Numbered from the stretch's first letter, positions 1-9,398 are shown. The stretch is DNA of 64,000 nt from CAYWRZ01 sp964460845 (GCA_964460845.1 CAYWRZ010000003.1:224107-288106), one strand, 5' to 3'. Translations and numbers: made by a program. The notes: a model not told the origin generated them from the letters alone.

Positions 1-2
1 CA

Positions 3-230
3 CGCGAGCTGGCCGATTTTTGCCGACACCTGCCCTGCAAGGTGAATATCATTGAGTACAATCCGATCGATGATGGCATTTACCAGCAGGCTTCTCCTCA
101 AAAGGTGCAGGCTTTTGCCGACTTTTTGGAGTCGCGGAACATCGTAGTCAATATACGCCGCAGTAGGGGTAAAGACATCGATGCCGCTTGCGGACAATTA
201 GCCAACAAAAACAATGCGGTACTTAAATAG
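3..230 (+). CDS. rlmN: 23S rRNA (adenine2503-C2)-methyltransferase RlmN, C-terminal fragment
   Basis: Only the last 75 codons lie in the window. The reading frame is open from the first bases and ends with a DIDAACGQLA segment preceded by VNIIEYNPI, the characteristic C-terminal end of the RlmN/Cfr radical-SAM methyltransferases; the Cys of the ACGQLA motif is the methyl-carrying cysteine of this family. The enzyme methylates A2503 of 23S rRNA and A37 of some tRNAs. The iron-sulfur CxxxCxxC motif would lie upstream, outside the window, so RlmN rather than Cfr is inferred from the housekeeping context. The next gene starts 17 nt before this stop codon, which suggests co-transcription. Confidence 0.88.
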   Translation, partial: RELADFCRHLPCKVNIIEYNPIDDGIYQQASPQKVQAFADFLESRNIVVNIRRSRGKDIDAACGQLANKNNAVLK

Positions 231-1833
231 CTACATCCTTTGTCTGCTTGCTTTGCTGCTGTGTACCGGGCTTTCGGCTCAGGCACCCGAGGTGAAATGG
301 GGCAGCGAATCGAGGTTTCAGAAGCGCATCCGTATTTCGGGTATGCTCAGCGACGAGAGCGAAAATTTTTACGTGGTAAAGCAGTCCACTCGCCGTGGCA
401 GCACACTATTTATTATTGAGCGGTATTCGGGGCAAACCGTCAGTTCCGAACAGACAGCCGAGTTTGAGTTGCCATTTATCCAAAACCAGCAGAGCGTGTT
501 TGAAGACATTCTGTTGCTGGGTGGCCGGCTTTGGCTGTTTTGCTCCATTTACCATTCCGAGACCCGTACCCAGCAGGTGTATGGCCTGGCTATTTCGGCC
601 GGGTTGAGCTACGAAGGAGACCCTGTCGAGATAGCGCGGATACCTGCGCCCTCTTCGCGCAAGATGCCGGGTTTTCAGTTGGTCGAATCAGACGATCAGC
701 GTTTGTTGCTCGTGGTGCATTCGGCTCCGTTTGAGCGGTACAACGACGAAAAATTTTCTTACCGCGTATATGATTCGGGCATGAATCTGCGTTGGGCCAA
801 AGAGCTTGAATTTCCTTACAAAGACAAGTATTTCAAAATCTCGAATTACCTGCTCGACCGCCACGGCAACATTTTTATGCTTAGCTCTATTGCGACCGAG
901 CGACGCAAAGGACAGGAAGGCCGTAACAGTGTGCCGAATAATCTTTACGTGCTGCTGGCCTATTATCCGTTCGAGAACAAGCTCAAGGAATTTGAGGTGA
1001 ACCTGGGCGACAAATGGGTGTCGGCGCTTACTTTCGAAATGGCGCCCAACGGCGATTTGGTGGTGGGCGGATTTTACAGTCACTCGCAGCAATATTCGAT
1101 TGCCGGTACCTTTTATATGCGTATCGATCCGCAAACACGCGAAGTCAAATCGAAGAATCTAAAGGCGTTTGAGCCTAACTTTATGCGTGAGTTTTTGCCC
1201 GAACGAAAAGTCAAAAAAGGGCTGGAGCTTTCCGATTTTTATTTCGATCATTTTGTGGTGCGCGAAGACGGCAGCGCGCTTTTTGTAGCCGAGCAATATT
1301 ATATGGTGGTGGTGTATTCTTACAGCGATCCTTTTGGATATGGGCCCTACGGGTATCCCTGGAGCTATTCGCCTTATTATTCTTCTCCGGCTAATTACAA
1401 CTACCAGTATTATTACAACGACCTGATAGTGGTAAGCGTAAACAGCGAAGGGGCTATTGAATGGACCAAAAAAATTCCCAAGCGTCAGATGTCCACCAAC
1501 GACGGCGGCTATTATTCCTCTTACGCCCTGGGGCATTATGAGGGAAACGTGTATATCCTTTTTAACGATCATTCCCGAAATACCCCTGAGCAGAGACAGG
1601 CCGGCGCGCGCATCAGCTCCATGAACAAGCCTTCGAAGGCGGTGGCTACGCTTGTGAGTCTCGATCGGCAGGGGGGCCTGACCTACCGCCCCTTGTTTTC
1701 TTCGCGCGATATAGGCCTTATCCTTCGTCCGAAGCTCAATTATCAGCCTTCGGCCAGTAAACTGGTGATATTCAGTCAGCGGGGTAAGCGGTACAAATTC
1801 GGCCAGCTCGATTTGTCGGGTCAAAAACCTTAA
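214..1833 (+). CDS. Secreted protein of unknown function (539 aa)
   Basis: The product begins with a clear signal peptide (hydrophobic run LCLLALLLCTGLSA, then Q), so it is exported. The rest is rich in beta-strand-like segments with repeated aromatic and acidic pairs and several Y-rich stretches, including a Tyr/Pro/Gly-rich loop around residues 370-395. The spacing of strands would fit a beta-propeller, but no repeat is regular enough to name a family. There is no lipobox and no T9SS tail. It overlaps the end of rlmN by 17 nt and reads in the same direction. Function not recognised. Confidence 0.8.
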   Translation: MRYLNSYILCLLALLLCTGLSAQAPEVKWGSESRFQKRIRISGMLSDESENFYVVKQSTRRGSTLFIIERYSGQTVSSEQTAEFELPFIQNQQSVFEDILLLGGRLWLFCSIYHSETRTQQVYGLAISAGLSYEGDPVEIARIPAPSSRKMPGFQLVESDDQRLLLVVHSAPFERYNDEKFSYRVYDSGMNLRWAKELEFPYKDKYFKISNYLLDRHGNIFMLSSIATERRKGQEGRNSVPNNLYVLLAYYPFENKLKEFEVNLGDKWVSALTFEMAPNGDLVVGGFYSHSQQYSIAGTFYMRIDPQTREVKSKNLKAFEPNFMREFLPERKVKKGLELSDFYFDHFVVREDGSALFVAEQYYMVVVYSYSDPFGYGPYGYPWSYSPYYSSPANYNYQYYYNDLIVVSVNSEGAIEWTKKIPKRQMSTNDGGYYSSYALGHYEGNVYILFNDHSRNTPEQRQAGARISSMNKPSKAVATLVSLDRQGGLTYRPLFSSRDIGLILRPKLNYQPSASKLVIFSQRGKRYKFGQLDLSGQKP

Positions 1834-1863
1834 CCGAACCGCATTGCAGCCCGGTTTTTAGCC

Positions 1864-1871
1864 TATATTTG
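1864..1871 (+). promoter_or_regulatory. Candidate -7 box of polyprenyl synthase gene
   Basis: TATATTTG matches the Bacteroidota -7 consensus TAnnTTTG. A TTG at 1844-1846 lies 17 nt upstream. Only 7 nt separate the box from the ATG at 1879, so transcription would start at or next to the start codon. Inferred from motif only. Confidence 0.45.
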
Positions 1872-1878
1872 CCTGCCG

Positions 1879-2853
1879 ATGCAGGGTATAGAAGAAATAA
1901 AGCAGCCTATTGTAGTGGAAATGGAGCAATTTGAGCTTCATTTCAGGAAGTCGATGAAGAGCAATACCGCTTTGCTCGACAAAATTACCCATTACATCAT
2001 CAAGCGCAAGGGCAAGCAGATGCGCCCTATGTTTGTGTTTCTTTCTTCGCGTGTAGTGGGTGAGGTAACCGAATCTTCGTACGTGGCGGCCTCGCTGATT
2101 GAGCTGTTGCATACGGCAACTTTGGTACACGACGATGTGGTGGACGATTCGAACGAACGTCGTGGATTTTTCTCGCTCAATGCCCTGTGGAAAAATAAGA
2201 TTGCCGTACTTGTAGGCGATTACCTGCTTTCGCGCGGACTTCTGCTGGCGGTTGAGCACGGCGAGCATCGGGTTTTGCAGCTTGTATCGCAGGCCGTGAG
2301 AGAAATGAGCGAGGGGGAGCTGCTTCAAATTGAAAAAGCGCGCAAGCTGAATATTACCGAAGAAATTTATTACGACATCATCCGCCAGAAAACCGCTTCT
2401 TTGGTGGCGGCCTGCTGTGCTTCGGGCGCTTCGGCGGCCGGTGCATCCGACGAGGAGGTGGCGCGCATGAAACAGTTTGGTGAACACGTCGGTATGGCTT
2501 TCCAGCTAAAAGACGATATTTTTGATTACGGCAGCGGTGAAGAAATAGGAAAACCGACCGGGATTGATATTCGTGAGCGCAAAATGACTCTCCCGCTGAT
2601 CCATGCCTTGCGGGATGTAGATCGGGCCACCCGGCGGCGCATCGTAAATATCGTCCGCAACGAGAACGAAAATCCCCAAAAAGTACAGGAAGTGATCGAC
2701 TTTGTGCTGGCCGGTAATGGCGTACAGTATGCGGCTGCCCGTATGCACGAGTTCAAGCACAAAGCGTTGGAGCTGCTTTACACCTTTCCGGATTCGCCTG
2801 CCCGGCGTTCGCTCGAAGGACTGGTCAATTACACGGTGAACCGTCGTAAATAA
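1879..2853 (+). CDS. Polyprenyl diphosphate synthase (trans-isoprenyl chain elongation)
   Basis: A 324-residue all-trans polyprenyl synthase, which condenses isopentenyl diphosphate with an allylic diphosphate to make the long side chain of menaquinone or a related carrier. Both aspartate-rich Mg-binding motifs are present: HDDVVDD (first Asp at residue 85) and QLKDDIFDY (first Asp at 212). The KGKQMRP segment near residue 46 is the usual IPP-binding region. Length and motif spacing fit the octaprenyl/heptaprenyl class (IspB/HepT-like); product chain length cannot be told from sequence alone. The ATG is placed immediately after a good -7 box. Confidence 0.93.
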   Translation: MQGIEEIKQPIVVEMEQFELHFRKSMKSNTALLDKITHYIIKRKGKQMRPMFVFLSSRVVGEVTESSYVAASLIELLHTATLVHDDVVDDSNERRGFFSLNALWKNKIAVLVGDYLLSRGLLLAVEHGEHRVLQLVSQAVREMSEGELLQIEKARKLNITEEIYYDIIRQKTASLVAACCASGASAAGASDEEVARMKQFGEHVGMAFQLKDDIFDYGSGEEIGKPTGIDIRERKMTLPLIHALRDVDRATRRRIVNIVRNENENPQKVQEVIDFVLAGNGVQYAAARMHEFKHKALELLYTFPDSPARRSLEGLVNYTVNRRK

Positions 2854-2934
2854 ACGTACATTCGGCCGATCGGAGAGGATAAATACGGTGATCAACGGAT
2901 GCGTTTTTCGCTGTGCTGCATTAACTTGCCGGAT

Positions 2935-3573
2935 ATGAAAGCGCCGCTATTTAGAAAACTTGTTATTCTGTGCTTATTTGCGTGCTGTGCGCTGCCGCTT
3001 CGGGCGCAATATCCCTATATGCTTTCTTTTTTCGCTTTGAGTGGGGGGGCGTTGGCCGAGGAGCTTGGTTACGAATACCGCATTTCTTCGTTCAGCCATC
3101 AGCCTGCGCAACTTCATACCATTACCTCGGTTTGGACGAAAGAACAAGATAAGCTGGAGGTGGGGCTTTCGGTAACGATGGGCAGTGCCGATATGCGCGA
3201 GCACTCCCTTCGTGAGCGGTTCGAGATAGTGACCTACTACCAATCTCTACTTATTCGTCCTGTGGCAAAAGCCTCCGATTTTCTCCGCTTTTCTTTTCCC
3301 ACGCATTTGGGCTTCGGTTTTGCCAGCGCACGTGGACCCGGTGTTAGAGCTACTGCTCCTGCTACCTCGTATTTCTTCCTGGCCGATATGGGGGTGAATG
3401 TGAACGTCCCCCTGTGGCGAACCCTGTCGCTTGGCGTGGGGGCGGGCTACCGTCAAACTTTTGGGGTAAAAATGTACGGAGCTGACAATCGAGGTATGAG
3501 CGCCCCTTTTTTTTCGTTTTCCATTGCTTGGAAAAAAGGGATGGCTAAATGGCTTGGGTCTTTGGAAGAATAA
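2935..3573 (+). CDS. Secreted, probably outer-membrane beta-barrel protein
   Basis: I chose the ATG at 2935 over one 36 nt upstream because it puts a proper signal peptide at the N-terminus (basic residues, then LVILCLFACCALPL and RAQ). The mature part (about 190 residues) alternates aromatic/hydrophobic with polar residues and ends in barrel-like strands such as LSLGVGAGYRQTFGVKM, as in small Bacteroidota outer-membrane barrels. It lacks lipobox and T9SS signals. No family recognised; function unknown. Located between polyprenyl synthase and the methionine sulfoxide reductase, same strand. Confidence 0.72.
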   Translation: MKAPLFRKLVILCLFACCALPLRAQYPYMLSFFALSGGALAEELGYEYRISSFSHQPAQLHTITSVWTKEQDKLEVGLSVTMGSADMREHSLRERFEIVTYYQSLLIRPVAKASDFLRFSFPTHLGFGFASARGPGVRATAPATSYFFLADMGVNVNVPLWRTLSLGVGAGYRQTFGVKMYGADNRGMSAPFFSFSIAWKKGMAKWLGSLEE

Positions 3574-3605
3574 TTCGATCTTTAGCGCTTTAGAACTCAT
3601 TCCGA

Positions 3606-4091
3606 ATGGCCGAAGAGCTTTATGTGGATCGTACCGCTACGCGTGTAGAAAAATACCGTACACTTTTGCCGCAGCTTCGCGCGCTTACCGAAGGCGAAAC
3701 CGATAAGACGGCCAACCTCGCCAATGTGATGGCGGCGCTGAAGCAAACGTTCGATTTTTTTTGGGTAGGCGTGTATAGCGTGTGTGATCAGGACTTAGTG
3801 CTGGGGCCTTTTCAGGGGCCGGTGGCCTGTACCCGTATTCGCCGTGGAGCAGGAGTATGCGGCTATGCCTGGGAAAAAGGAGAGACCGTGCTGGTACCCG
3901 ATGTAGAAGCTTTTCCCGGTCATATCGCCTGTAGCAGCCTTTCCCGATCCGAAATAGTAGTACCGGTTTACAATGCGCAACAAGAAATAGTGATGGTGCT
4001 GGATGTGGACAGCGATAAGCTCCACGATTTTGTCGAAACCGACCGGATTTACCTGGAGCAGGTGGCCGCGCTTATTGGCCAATGGTATTGA
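3606..4091 (+). CDS. msrC: GAF-domain free methionine-(R)-sulfoxide reductase (fRMsr)
   Basis: A 161-residue GAF protein that reduces free L-methionine-(R)-sulfoxide, using thioredoxin as electron donor. All three cysteines that are conserved in the E. coli enzyme are in place: Cys75 in ACTRI, Cys85 in GVCG and Cys109 in GHIACSS, the last belonging to the SRSEIVVPV signature block. Length and motif order match the family exactly, so this is not a sensory GAF domain. Its TGA is followed one base later by the ATG of the next gene, so the two are likely translated from one message. Cytoplasmic. Confidence 0.93.
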   Translation: MAEELYVDRTATRVEKYRTLLPQLRALTEGETDKTANLANVMAALKQTFDFFWVGVYSVCDQDLVLGPFQGPVACTRIRRGAGVCGYAWEKGETVLVPDVEAFPGHIACSSLSRSEIVVPVYNAQQEIVMVLDVDSDKLHDFVETDRIYLEQVAALIGQWY

Positions 4092-4092
4092 G

Positions 4093-5730
4093 ATGCAACA
4101 GGTAATCCGTATAGCTTTTTTGGCTTTTCTGCTGGTATGGCAGGGCTGCGCGCAAATGGTGGCGCCCACCGGAGGAGAAAAAGACCTCCTCCCGCCGCGT
4201 TTCGACACCCTGCGTACATTTCCCTCCAACCGTAGCGTAAATTTTACCGGCAATCGTATTCTTTTTGTATTTGATGAATATGTGCGGGTCAACAATCCTT
4301 CGCAGCAAATTCTTATTTCGCCCGCTATCGACCCCAAGCCCACATTTGTCGCCAAAGGAAAAGAGCTTCGCATGGAATGGACGGGTACGCTCAAAGCCAA
4401 TACTACCTATACCATCAGCTTTGGTAATTCGGTAGTCGATTTGGCCGAAGGCAATGTAGCCGGCGATTTGCAATACGTATTTTCTACCGGCTCTGAGCTC
4501 GATTCGGGACAGATCCGTGGCAGGATACGCGATGCGTATAGCTTAGCTCCTCAAAAAGGCGTGTGGGTAATGCTTTATCCCGCCGACCAGGACTCGGTGC
4601 TTCTTGCCCGAAAACCCGAATATATTGCGGTAACCGATGAAAAAGGGAATTATCGCATCAGCCATATTCGAGAAGGCAGCTATACGTTGGTGGCCTTGCG
4701 CGACGGCAACGGCAATTATCTGTTTGACCAACCCTCGGAAGAAGCCGCTTTTTGGGACGAACCCATTACCGTCGAGGGTGGTCCTGCTGCTGCCTCTTCT
4801 TATGCGCTCTATCTTTTTAAAGAAGATCGTGAGAAGCAATATGTCAAAAAATCGCAGTTTGATTTACCGGGGCGACTCATGCTGGTCATGAACCGGCCGA
4901 TTGAAACGCCGCAGGTATCCTGGAATCCTTCGTTGGGCTTTACCGATACCTCGGGGCATGAAAAACCTTTTTACGAAGAAATTTCGGAAGGGAAAGACAC
5001 CCTGTACTATTGGATTCAGCCTTCGGGGCCGGGCGAGGCTTACGTAGCTGTGGCAGATACCGCCAACCGTTATACCGATACCGTGCGGGTGTATTGGGAT
5101 GCGCGTAAAGCCGAAAAGCAGGAAAAACAAGCGCTGAAAATCAACCACAATGTGCGTTCCGATTTTGGGCTTACCCAAAAGTTGCTCTTGCGTTTCGATA
5201 ATCCGCTGCTGCATACCGACACCAGCCGAATCCGTTTTTACCGCGATTCGCTGCCGCTTACGGTTGCATGGGCCGAAAAAAACAGCCTTAGTTTGGCACT
5301 GGAATACGATTTCCTCGAATATCCGCGTGTGGGGTATATGCTGCACATTGAACCGGGCGCCTTCACCGATATTTACGGGCAGAAAAACGACACGTTGCGG
5401 CTTGCTTTTATGTCGCGCAAAGAAGAATATTACGGGGTGCTGAAATTTGCGGTCAAAGACGCATCGGATCGTCCTTATTTTCTTCAGTTGCTCGATGCGC
5501 AGGGACGTATGCTGCGTGAGCTGCGCGGTGCGGGTACTGCTTCCTGGACCTTGACGCACATGGATCCCGGCAATTATAAGCTGAGGTTAGTGTACGACGA
5601 AAACGGCAACGGACGCTGGGATACGGGCGATTTTCGCGAGCGCAGGCAGCCTGAAAAAGTACTGTATTTCGACGAGCCGATTACGATCCGATCCAACTGG
5701 GATGTGGAGTTGGAATGGCATATAGAATAA
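4093..5730 (+). CDS. Ig-like-domain lipoprotein (Bacteroidota family)
   Basis: The start at 4093 is preferred because it gives a lipoprotein signal peptide ending in a lipobox (LVWQGC, Cys at residue 18); an upstream in-frame start would run inside the preceding gene. The 545-residue product starts with the APTGGEKDLLPPR segment and a Big_5-like Ig domain (about residues 35-135: FDEYVRVNNP...ISP, KANTTYTISFGNSVVDLAEGN) typical of a widespread Bacteroidota lipoprotein. An SdrD/carboxypeptidase-regulatory-like beta-sandwich follows near 145-230 (YTLVALRDGNGNYLFD) and a similar DENGNGRWDTGDF segment lies close to the C-terminus. Probably attached to the envelope; exact role unknown. Confidence 0.86.
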   Translation: MQQVIRIAFLAFLLVWQGCAQMVAPTGGEKDLLPPRFDTLRTFPSNRSVNFTGNRILFVFDEYVRVNNPSQQILISPAIDPKPTFVAKGKELRMEWTGTLKANTTYTISFGNSVVDLAEGNVAGDLQYVFSTGSELDSGQIRGRIRDAYSLAPQKGVWVMLYPADQDSVLLARKPEYIAVTDEKGNYRISHIREGSYTLVALRDGNGNYLFDQPSEEAAFWDEPITVEGGPAAASSYALYLFKEDREKQYVKKSQFDLPGRLMLVMNRPIETPQVSWNPSLGFTDTSGHEKPFYEEISEGKDTLYYWIQPSGPGEAYVAVADTANRYTDTVRVYWDARKAEKQEKQALKINHNVRSDFGLTQKLLLRFDNPLLHTDTSRIRFYRDSLPLTVAWAEKNSLSLALEYDFLEYPRVGYMLHIEPGAFTDIYGQKNDTLRLAFMSRKEEYYGVLKFAVKDASDRPYFLQLLDAQGRMLRELRGAGTASWTLTHMDPGNYKLRLVYDENGNGRWDTGDFRERRQPEKVLYFDEPITIRSNWDVELEWHIE

Positions 5731-5739
5731 ACAGACGGG

Positions 5740-7686
5740 TTATTTTATGATAATCCTTCCCAGCTCGGCCGAGAGCAGCATTTTCACTTCCAGCCATATC
5801 AACTGCTCTTCGAGCAGGGCGTTCAGCCTTTCTTCGCTGAGCGAATCTTTTTTTAATTCGTCCTGGATACGGTATATAAGCTGCATCACTTTTTTCAGCT
5901 TGTAAGAATACACCGCATTGCGCACTAACTGGCTTATCTTTTGTTCTTCGGTAGTGGTAAAAATCAGGTGTTTTTCGCGCCAGTGCGGACTCAGCGTGTA
6001 AGGCGAAACCACCATATCGACTGCGGTTTTGGCACTGCCGTCGGCTTTTCCCAAAAAATGTGCCTGCATCAGGATCAGATCCTCGTCGAGCGCCAGGGCG
6101 TATTCTTCCAGAATGGCAGAAAACTCGGGGTTTTCCAGTTTCAGATCGTCGCTATGGAGCTGGTGAAGGATAAATTCGGCTACCGTAGTGTGCAGCGCTT
6201 CTTTCTTTCCCTCCTCATTTTCGATTTCGAACTGTAGTTCCCTATCTGCGTAGTTAAGCAAGATTCGAATCAGATCGCGTTCCTGCGGCAGCAGCTCGTT
6301 TTCAACTTCTAAGGATAGCTCGGGCGTTTGCGTAGCTGCTGTTTCGGGCGAATAGGGCAGGTCGGCACCGGCTTTTTTCGCCGATTTTTCGCGGCGTATT
6401 TTATTCAGCTCCTGAATCAGCGTTTGCTCTGCCATTTCGAAGAGCTTGCTGCATTCTTTTATATACACCGAGCGCGTAATCGGGTCGGGAATAAGCGCGA
6501 TCGAAGTGACTAAATCGCGTATCAGCGAGGCTTTTTTTACCGGGTCGTGCTGTGCTTCTTTGAGCAGAATCCCGGTTTTGAAAAGAATAAAATCGCGTGT
6601 ATTTTCTTCGATAAAACGGAAAAGCTCTTCGGTCGAAACGCGGCGTGCAAAAGAGTCGGGGTCTTCTCCGTCGGGGAAAAGCAGCACCTTTACGTTCATG
6701 CCCTCTTCGAGGATCATATCGATGCCTCGGAAAGATGCTTTTATACCAGCCGTGTCGCCGTCGTACAGAATTGTGATCTGTTTTGTATAACGCTTGATAA
6801 GCCGTATTTGCTCGGTAGTCAGCGAAGTGCCGCTGGAGGCCACCACATTTTCTATTCCGGCCTGAAACAGCGAAACCACATCGGTATAACCTTCTACGAG
6901 AAAGCAATTATCCTGTGCGATGATTGCTTTTTTGGCGAAATAAATCCCGTAGAGAATATTGCTTTTGATGTAGATTTCGGTCTCCGGACTGTTGAGGTAC
7001 TTGGGTTCTTTTTTGTCCGTTTTCAGCGTGCGTGCGCCGAAAGCGATCACTTTTCCGGTTACGTTGTGGATGGGGAAAACCACTCTTCCGCGGAAGAAAT
7101 CGAACCAGCGCTCGTCCCGTTGTTTGAGGAGCCCGGTTTTTTCAAAAAGTTCGAGCTGATAGCCTTGCTGCTGTGCAGCCTTTAGCAGGTCGTCGCTTTT
7201 TTCGACGGCGTAACCCAGTTGGAATTTTTTGACCGTATCGAGCGAAAAGCCCCGTTCGCGGAAATAGGAGAGTCCTACGGCTTTTCCTTCTTCGGTGTCG
7301 AACAGGTTTTGTGTAAAATGCCGTTGTGCAAAAGTCGATACGGCAAACAGGCTTTCGCGAGCGTTTTCGCGTTGGGTCTCTTCGGGCGTACGTTCTTCTT
7401 CCTCGACGTGAATTTGGTACTTGGCGGCCAGGTAACGCAGGGCTTCGGGATAGGAGAAATGCTCGTGTTCCATCACGAAGTTGACCGAGTTGCCGGCGGC
7501 GCCGCAACCGAAGCATTTGTAGATTCCCTTGGTCGGAGAGACCGTAAAAGAAGGAGTTTTTTCGTTGTGGAAGGGGCAGTTGCCGAGGTAGTTAGCCCCT
7601 CTTTTTTTGAGTGAAATAAAATCGCCGATCACCTCCTCTATGCGGGCGGTTTCAATAATTTGCGATATGGTTTCCTTCGGGATCAA
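5740..7686 (-). CDS. dnaG: DNA primase DnaG
   Basis: The 648-residue replication primase synthesises RNA primers for the replisome. An N-terminal CHC2 zinc finger is complete (Cys37, His40, Cys58, Cys61 in CPFH...KCFGCG). The catalytic core has the EGYTDVVSL TOPRIM glutamate and the DGDTAGIKA metal-binding aspartates; a C-terminal helical region probably contacts DnaB helicase. The start is a TTG giving IPKETISQIIETARIEEVIGDF, which matches the family N-terminus exactly. This TTG overlaps the stop of the upstream lipoprotein gene (TTGA), suggesting translational coupling. Confidence 0.97.
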   Translation of the reverse strand: MIPKETISQIIETARIEEVIGDFISLKKRGANYLGNCPFHNEKTPSFTVSPTKGIYKCFGCGAAGNSVNFVMEHEHFSYPEALRYLAAKYQIHVEEEERTPEETQRENARESLFAVSTFAQRHFTQNLFDTEEGKAVGLSYFRERGFSLDTVKKFQLGYAVEKSDDLLKAAQQQGYQLELFEKTGLLKQRDERWFDFFRGRVVFPIHNVTGKVIAFGARTLKTDKKEPKYLNSPETEIYIKSNILYGIYFAKKAIIAQDNCFLVEGYTDVVSLFQAGIENVVASSGTSLTTEQIRLIKRYTKQITILYDGDTAGIKASFRGIDMILEEGMNVKVLLFPDGEDPDSFARRVSTEELFRFIEENTRDFILFKTGILLKEAQHDPVKKASLIRDLVTSIALIPDPITRSVYIKECSKLFEMAEQTLIQELNKIRREKSAKKAGADLPYSPETAATQTPELSLEVENELLPQERDLIRILLNYADRELQFEIENEEGKKEALHTTVAEFILHQLHSDDLKLENPEFSAILEEYALALDEDLILMQAHFLGKADGSAKTAVDMVVSPYTLSPHWREKHLIFTTTEEQKISQLVRNAVYSYKLKKVMQLIYRIQDELKKDSLSEERLNALLEEQLIWLEVKMLLSAELGRIIIK

Positions 7687-8123
7687 TCCTTCGGACTGTA
7701 GTTTTCTTCTTTGATCAGATTGCCTTCTTCGTCATAAAAACGCCAAATTCCGCTGCGTACATCATTGGTATAATAGCCTATGTAGCGAGCCTGCCCGTTG
7801 GGGTAAAAAGAGGTGGTTCGCCCGTCTTTGACGCCCATCGAATAGGTGTCTTCGCTCCATTTTATGCCCGAGTCGTACCAGCTTGTCCACAAGCCCTGAC
7901 GTTTGCTATCGCGTATTTCGCCTTTCATTTTGAGCCTGCCGTTGGGATAATAGAGTTCGTTTTCGCCGTCTTTCATGCTGGCGTTGGGGTTCGGGGCGAT
8001 GGCCTGTGGCGCTTGTGGCGCAGGGGTTTCCGGCTGTGTGGCTGTGCCTGTTTCGGAGGGAGATTGGCAGGATACGGTACTGATAAGCGTACCAAGCAGT
8101 AGCGTAAAAAGGAAGTTTTTCAT
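7683..8123 (-). CDS. MORN-repeat (YwqK-like) lipoprotein
   Basis: I take the ATG at 8123 (MKNFLFTLLLGTLISTVSC), which yields a lipoprotein signal with Cys in the lipobox; another ATG lies 18 nt upstream. After a Thr/Pro/Ala-rich linker the protein contains three or four MORN_2-type repeats with YYPNGRLKMKG, WYDSGIKWSEDTY, FYPNGQARYIGYY and FYDEEGNLIKEENY, as in the YwqK family. Such proteins are often annotated as antitoxins by analogy, but nothing here supports a toxin partner. It precedes dnaG on the same transcript, with a 4-nt TTGA overlap. Confidence 0.82.
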   Translation of the reverse strand: MKNFLFTLLLGTLISTVSCQSPSETGTATQPETPAPQAPQAIAPNPNASMKDGENELYYPNGRLKMKGEIRDSKRQGLWTSWYDSGIKWSEDTYSMGVKDGRTTSFYPNGQARYIGYYTNDVRSGIWRFYDEEGNLIKEENYSPKD

Positions 8124-8214
8124 CTGAAAGGGCTTAGTCATTACAAAAATAGCCTTTATCGTTGTTCTTTCAAGTCTGGTGCAAAACTCAGTGCTTCTGT
8201 ATCCTAAAAATACC

Positions 8215-8239
8215 AAGACCCGCCTTTGGAGCGGGTCTT
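8215..8239 (-). terminator. Intrinsic terminator of hmgA-hppD
   Basis: A perfect 9-bp stem, AAGACCCGC with GCGGGTCTT, encloses a 7-nt loop. Read on the minus strand it is followed by a T-rich run (GGTATTTTTA). It lies 20 nt beyond the hppD stop codon. Confidence 0.75.
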
Positions 8240-8258
8240 GAATGAGGAAAAACGGTTT

Positions 8259-9398
8259 TTAGAGCGTGCCCCGCAGCTCCTGCTCGCGCTCGATAGCTTC
8301 GAACAGGGCTTTGAAGTTACCTTTTCCGAACGATTTGGCGCCTTTGCGCTGGATAATTTCGAAAAAGAGTGTGGGTCTGTCTTGTATGGGTTTGCTGAAA
8401 AGCTGGAGCAGGTACCCTTCGTCGTCGCGGTCGATAAGAATACCAAGCTCTTTGAGCGGTTCCAGGTCTTCGTCGATTTCACCTACACGGTCAAGGATAC
8501 CTTCGTAGTAAGTCGAGGGCACGAACAGGAATTCTACCCCACGGCTGCGCAGGTCTTTTACGGTTTCGATGATGTTGTCGGTCGCTACGGCAATGTGCTG
8601 AATACCCGGGCCTCCGTAGAAATCGAGGTATTCTTCGATCTGTGATTTTTTCTTTCCTTCGGCGGGCTCGTTAATGGGAAATTTGATGCGACCGTTGCCG
8701 TTGCTCATCACCTTACTCATCAGCGCTGTGTAGTCGGTAGAAATGTCTTTGTCGTCGAAAGAGATAAGCTGGGCAAATCCCATTACTTTGGCGTAAAACT
8801 CTATCCATTGGTTCATTTCACCCCAGCCTACGTTGCCCACCATGTGGTCGATGTATTTCAGACCCGTGGGTTTGGGGTTGTATTCGCTTTTCCAGGCTTT
8901 GAAGCCGGGCAGGAACAAGCCATTGTAGTTTTTACGTTCGATAAAAATATGCACGGTATCGCCGTAGGTATGGATACCTGAGCGTACCACTTCTCCGTCC
9001 TTGTCTTTTTCCACTACCGGCTCAAGAAATGATTTTGCGCCGCGTTTAGTGGTTTCTTCCCAGGCTTTGCGGGCATCGTCCACCCAAAGAGCCACTACTT
9101 TAATTCCGTCGCCGTGGGCACGAAGGTGTTCGTTGATAGGGCTTTCGGGATTCAGGGGTGTGGTCAGCACCAAACGGATTTTGTCTTGTTGCAGCACGTA
9201 AGAGGTGCGGTCTTTCACACCGGTTTCGAGTCCGGCATACGCGAGCGACTGGAATCCGAAGGCGGTTTTGTAATAATGGGCGGCCTGTTTGGCGTTGCCT
9301 ACATAAAGCTCCACGTAATCGGTACCGAGAAGTGGCAGAAAATCTTCGGCCTCGGGTACTACTTTTTCGAGCTGGAGGGAGGTGTTATCTTTAGTCAT
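8259..9398 (-). CDS. hppD: 4-hydroxyphenylpyruvate dioxygenase
   Basis: A 379-residue non-haem iron dioxygenase that converts 4-hydroxyphenylpyruvate to homogentisate in tyrosine breakdown. The facial triad is visible: His185 (YIDHMVGNV), His268 (GIQHIAV) and Glu347 (FFEIIQRKG), in the C-terminal half of the two-domain vicinal-oxygen-chelate fold. The C-terminal GAKSFGKGNFKALFEAIEREQ helix that gates the active site is intact. It follows hmgA by 47 nt on the same strand, so the two consecutive steps of the pathway are encoded together. The last pathway enzymes (maleylacetoacetate isomerase, fumarylacetoacetase) are not in this window. Confidence 0.97.
   Translation of the reverse strand: MTKDNTSLQLEKVVPEAEDFLPLLGTDYVELYVGNAKQAAHYYKTAFGFQSLAYAGLETGVKDRTSYVLQQDKIRLVLTTPLNPESPINEHLRAHGDGIKVVALWVDDARKAWEETTKRGAKSFLEPVVEKDKDGEVVRSGIHTYGDTVHIFIERKNYNGLFLPGFKAWKSEYNPKPTGLKYIDHMVGNVGWGEMNQWIEFYAKVMGFAQLISFDDKDISTDYTALMSKVMSNGNGRIKFPINEPAEGKKKSQIEEYLDFYGGPGIQHIAVATDNIIETVKDLRSRGVEFLFVPSTYYEGILDRVGEIDEDLEPLKELGILIDRDDEGYLLQLFSKPIQDRPTLFFEIIQRKGAKSFGKGNFKALFEAIEREQELRGTL

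Noticed and set aside
688..1134. Minus-strand frames opposite the first secreted gene (688-1134 and 1159-1824)
   Set aside because: They are frame shadows of a gene with a signal peptide; their products are rich in His/Arg/Val typical of antisense frames.
7683..8123. Toxin-antitoxin reading of the YwqK-like gene
   Set aside because: The MORN-repeat lipoprotein has no adjacent toxin gene and the antitoxin label comes only from automatic naming.
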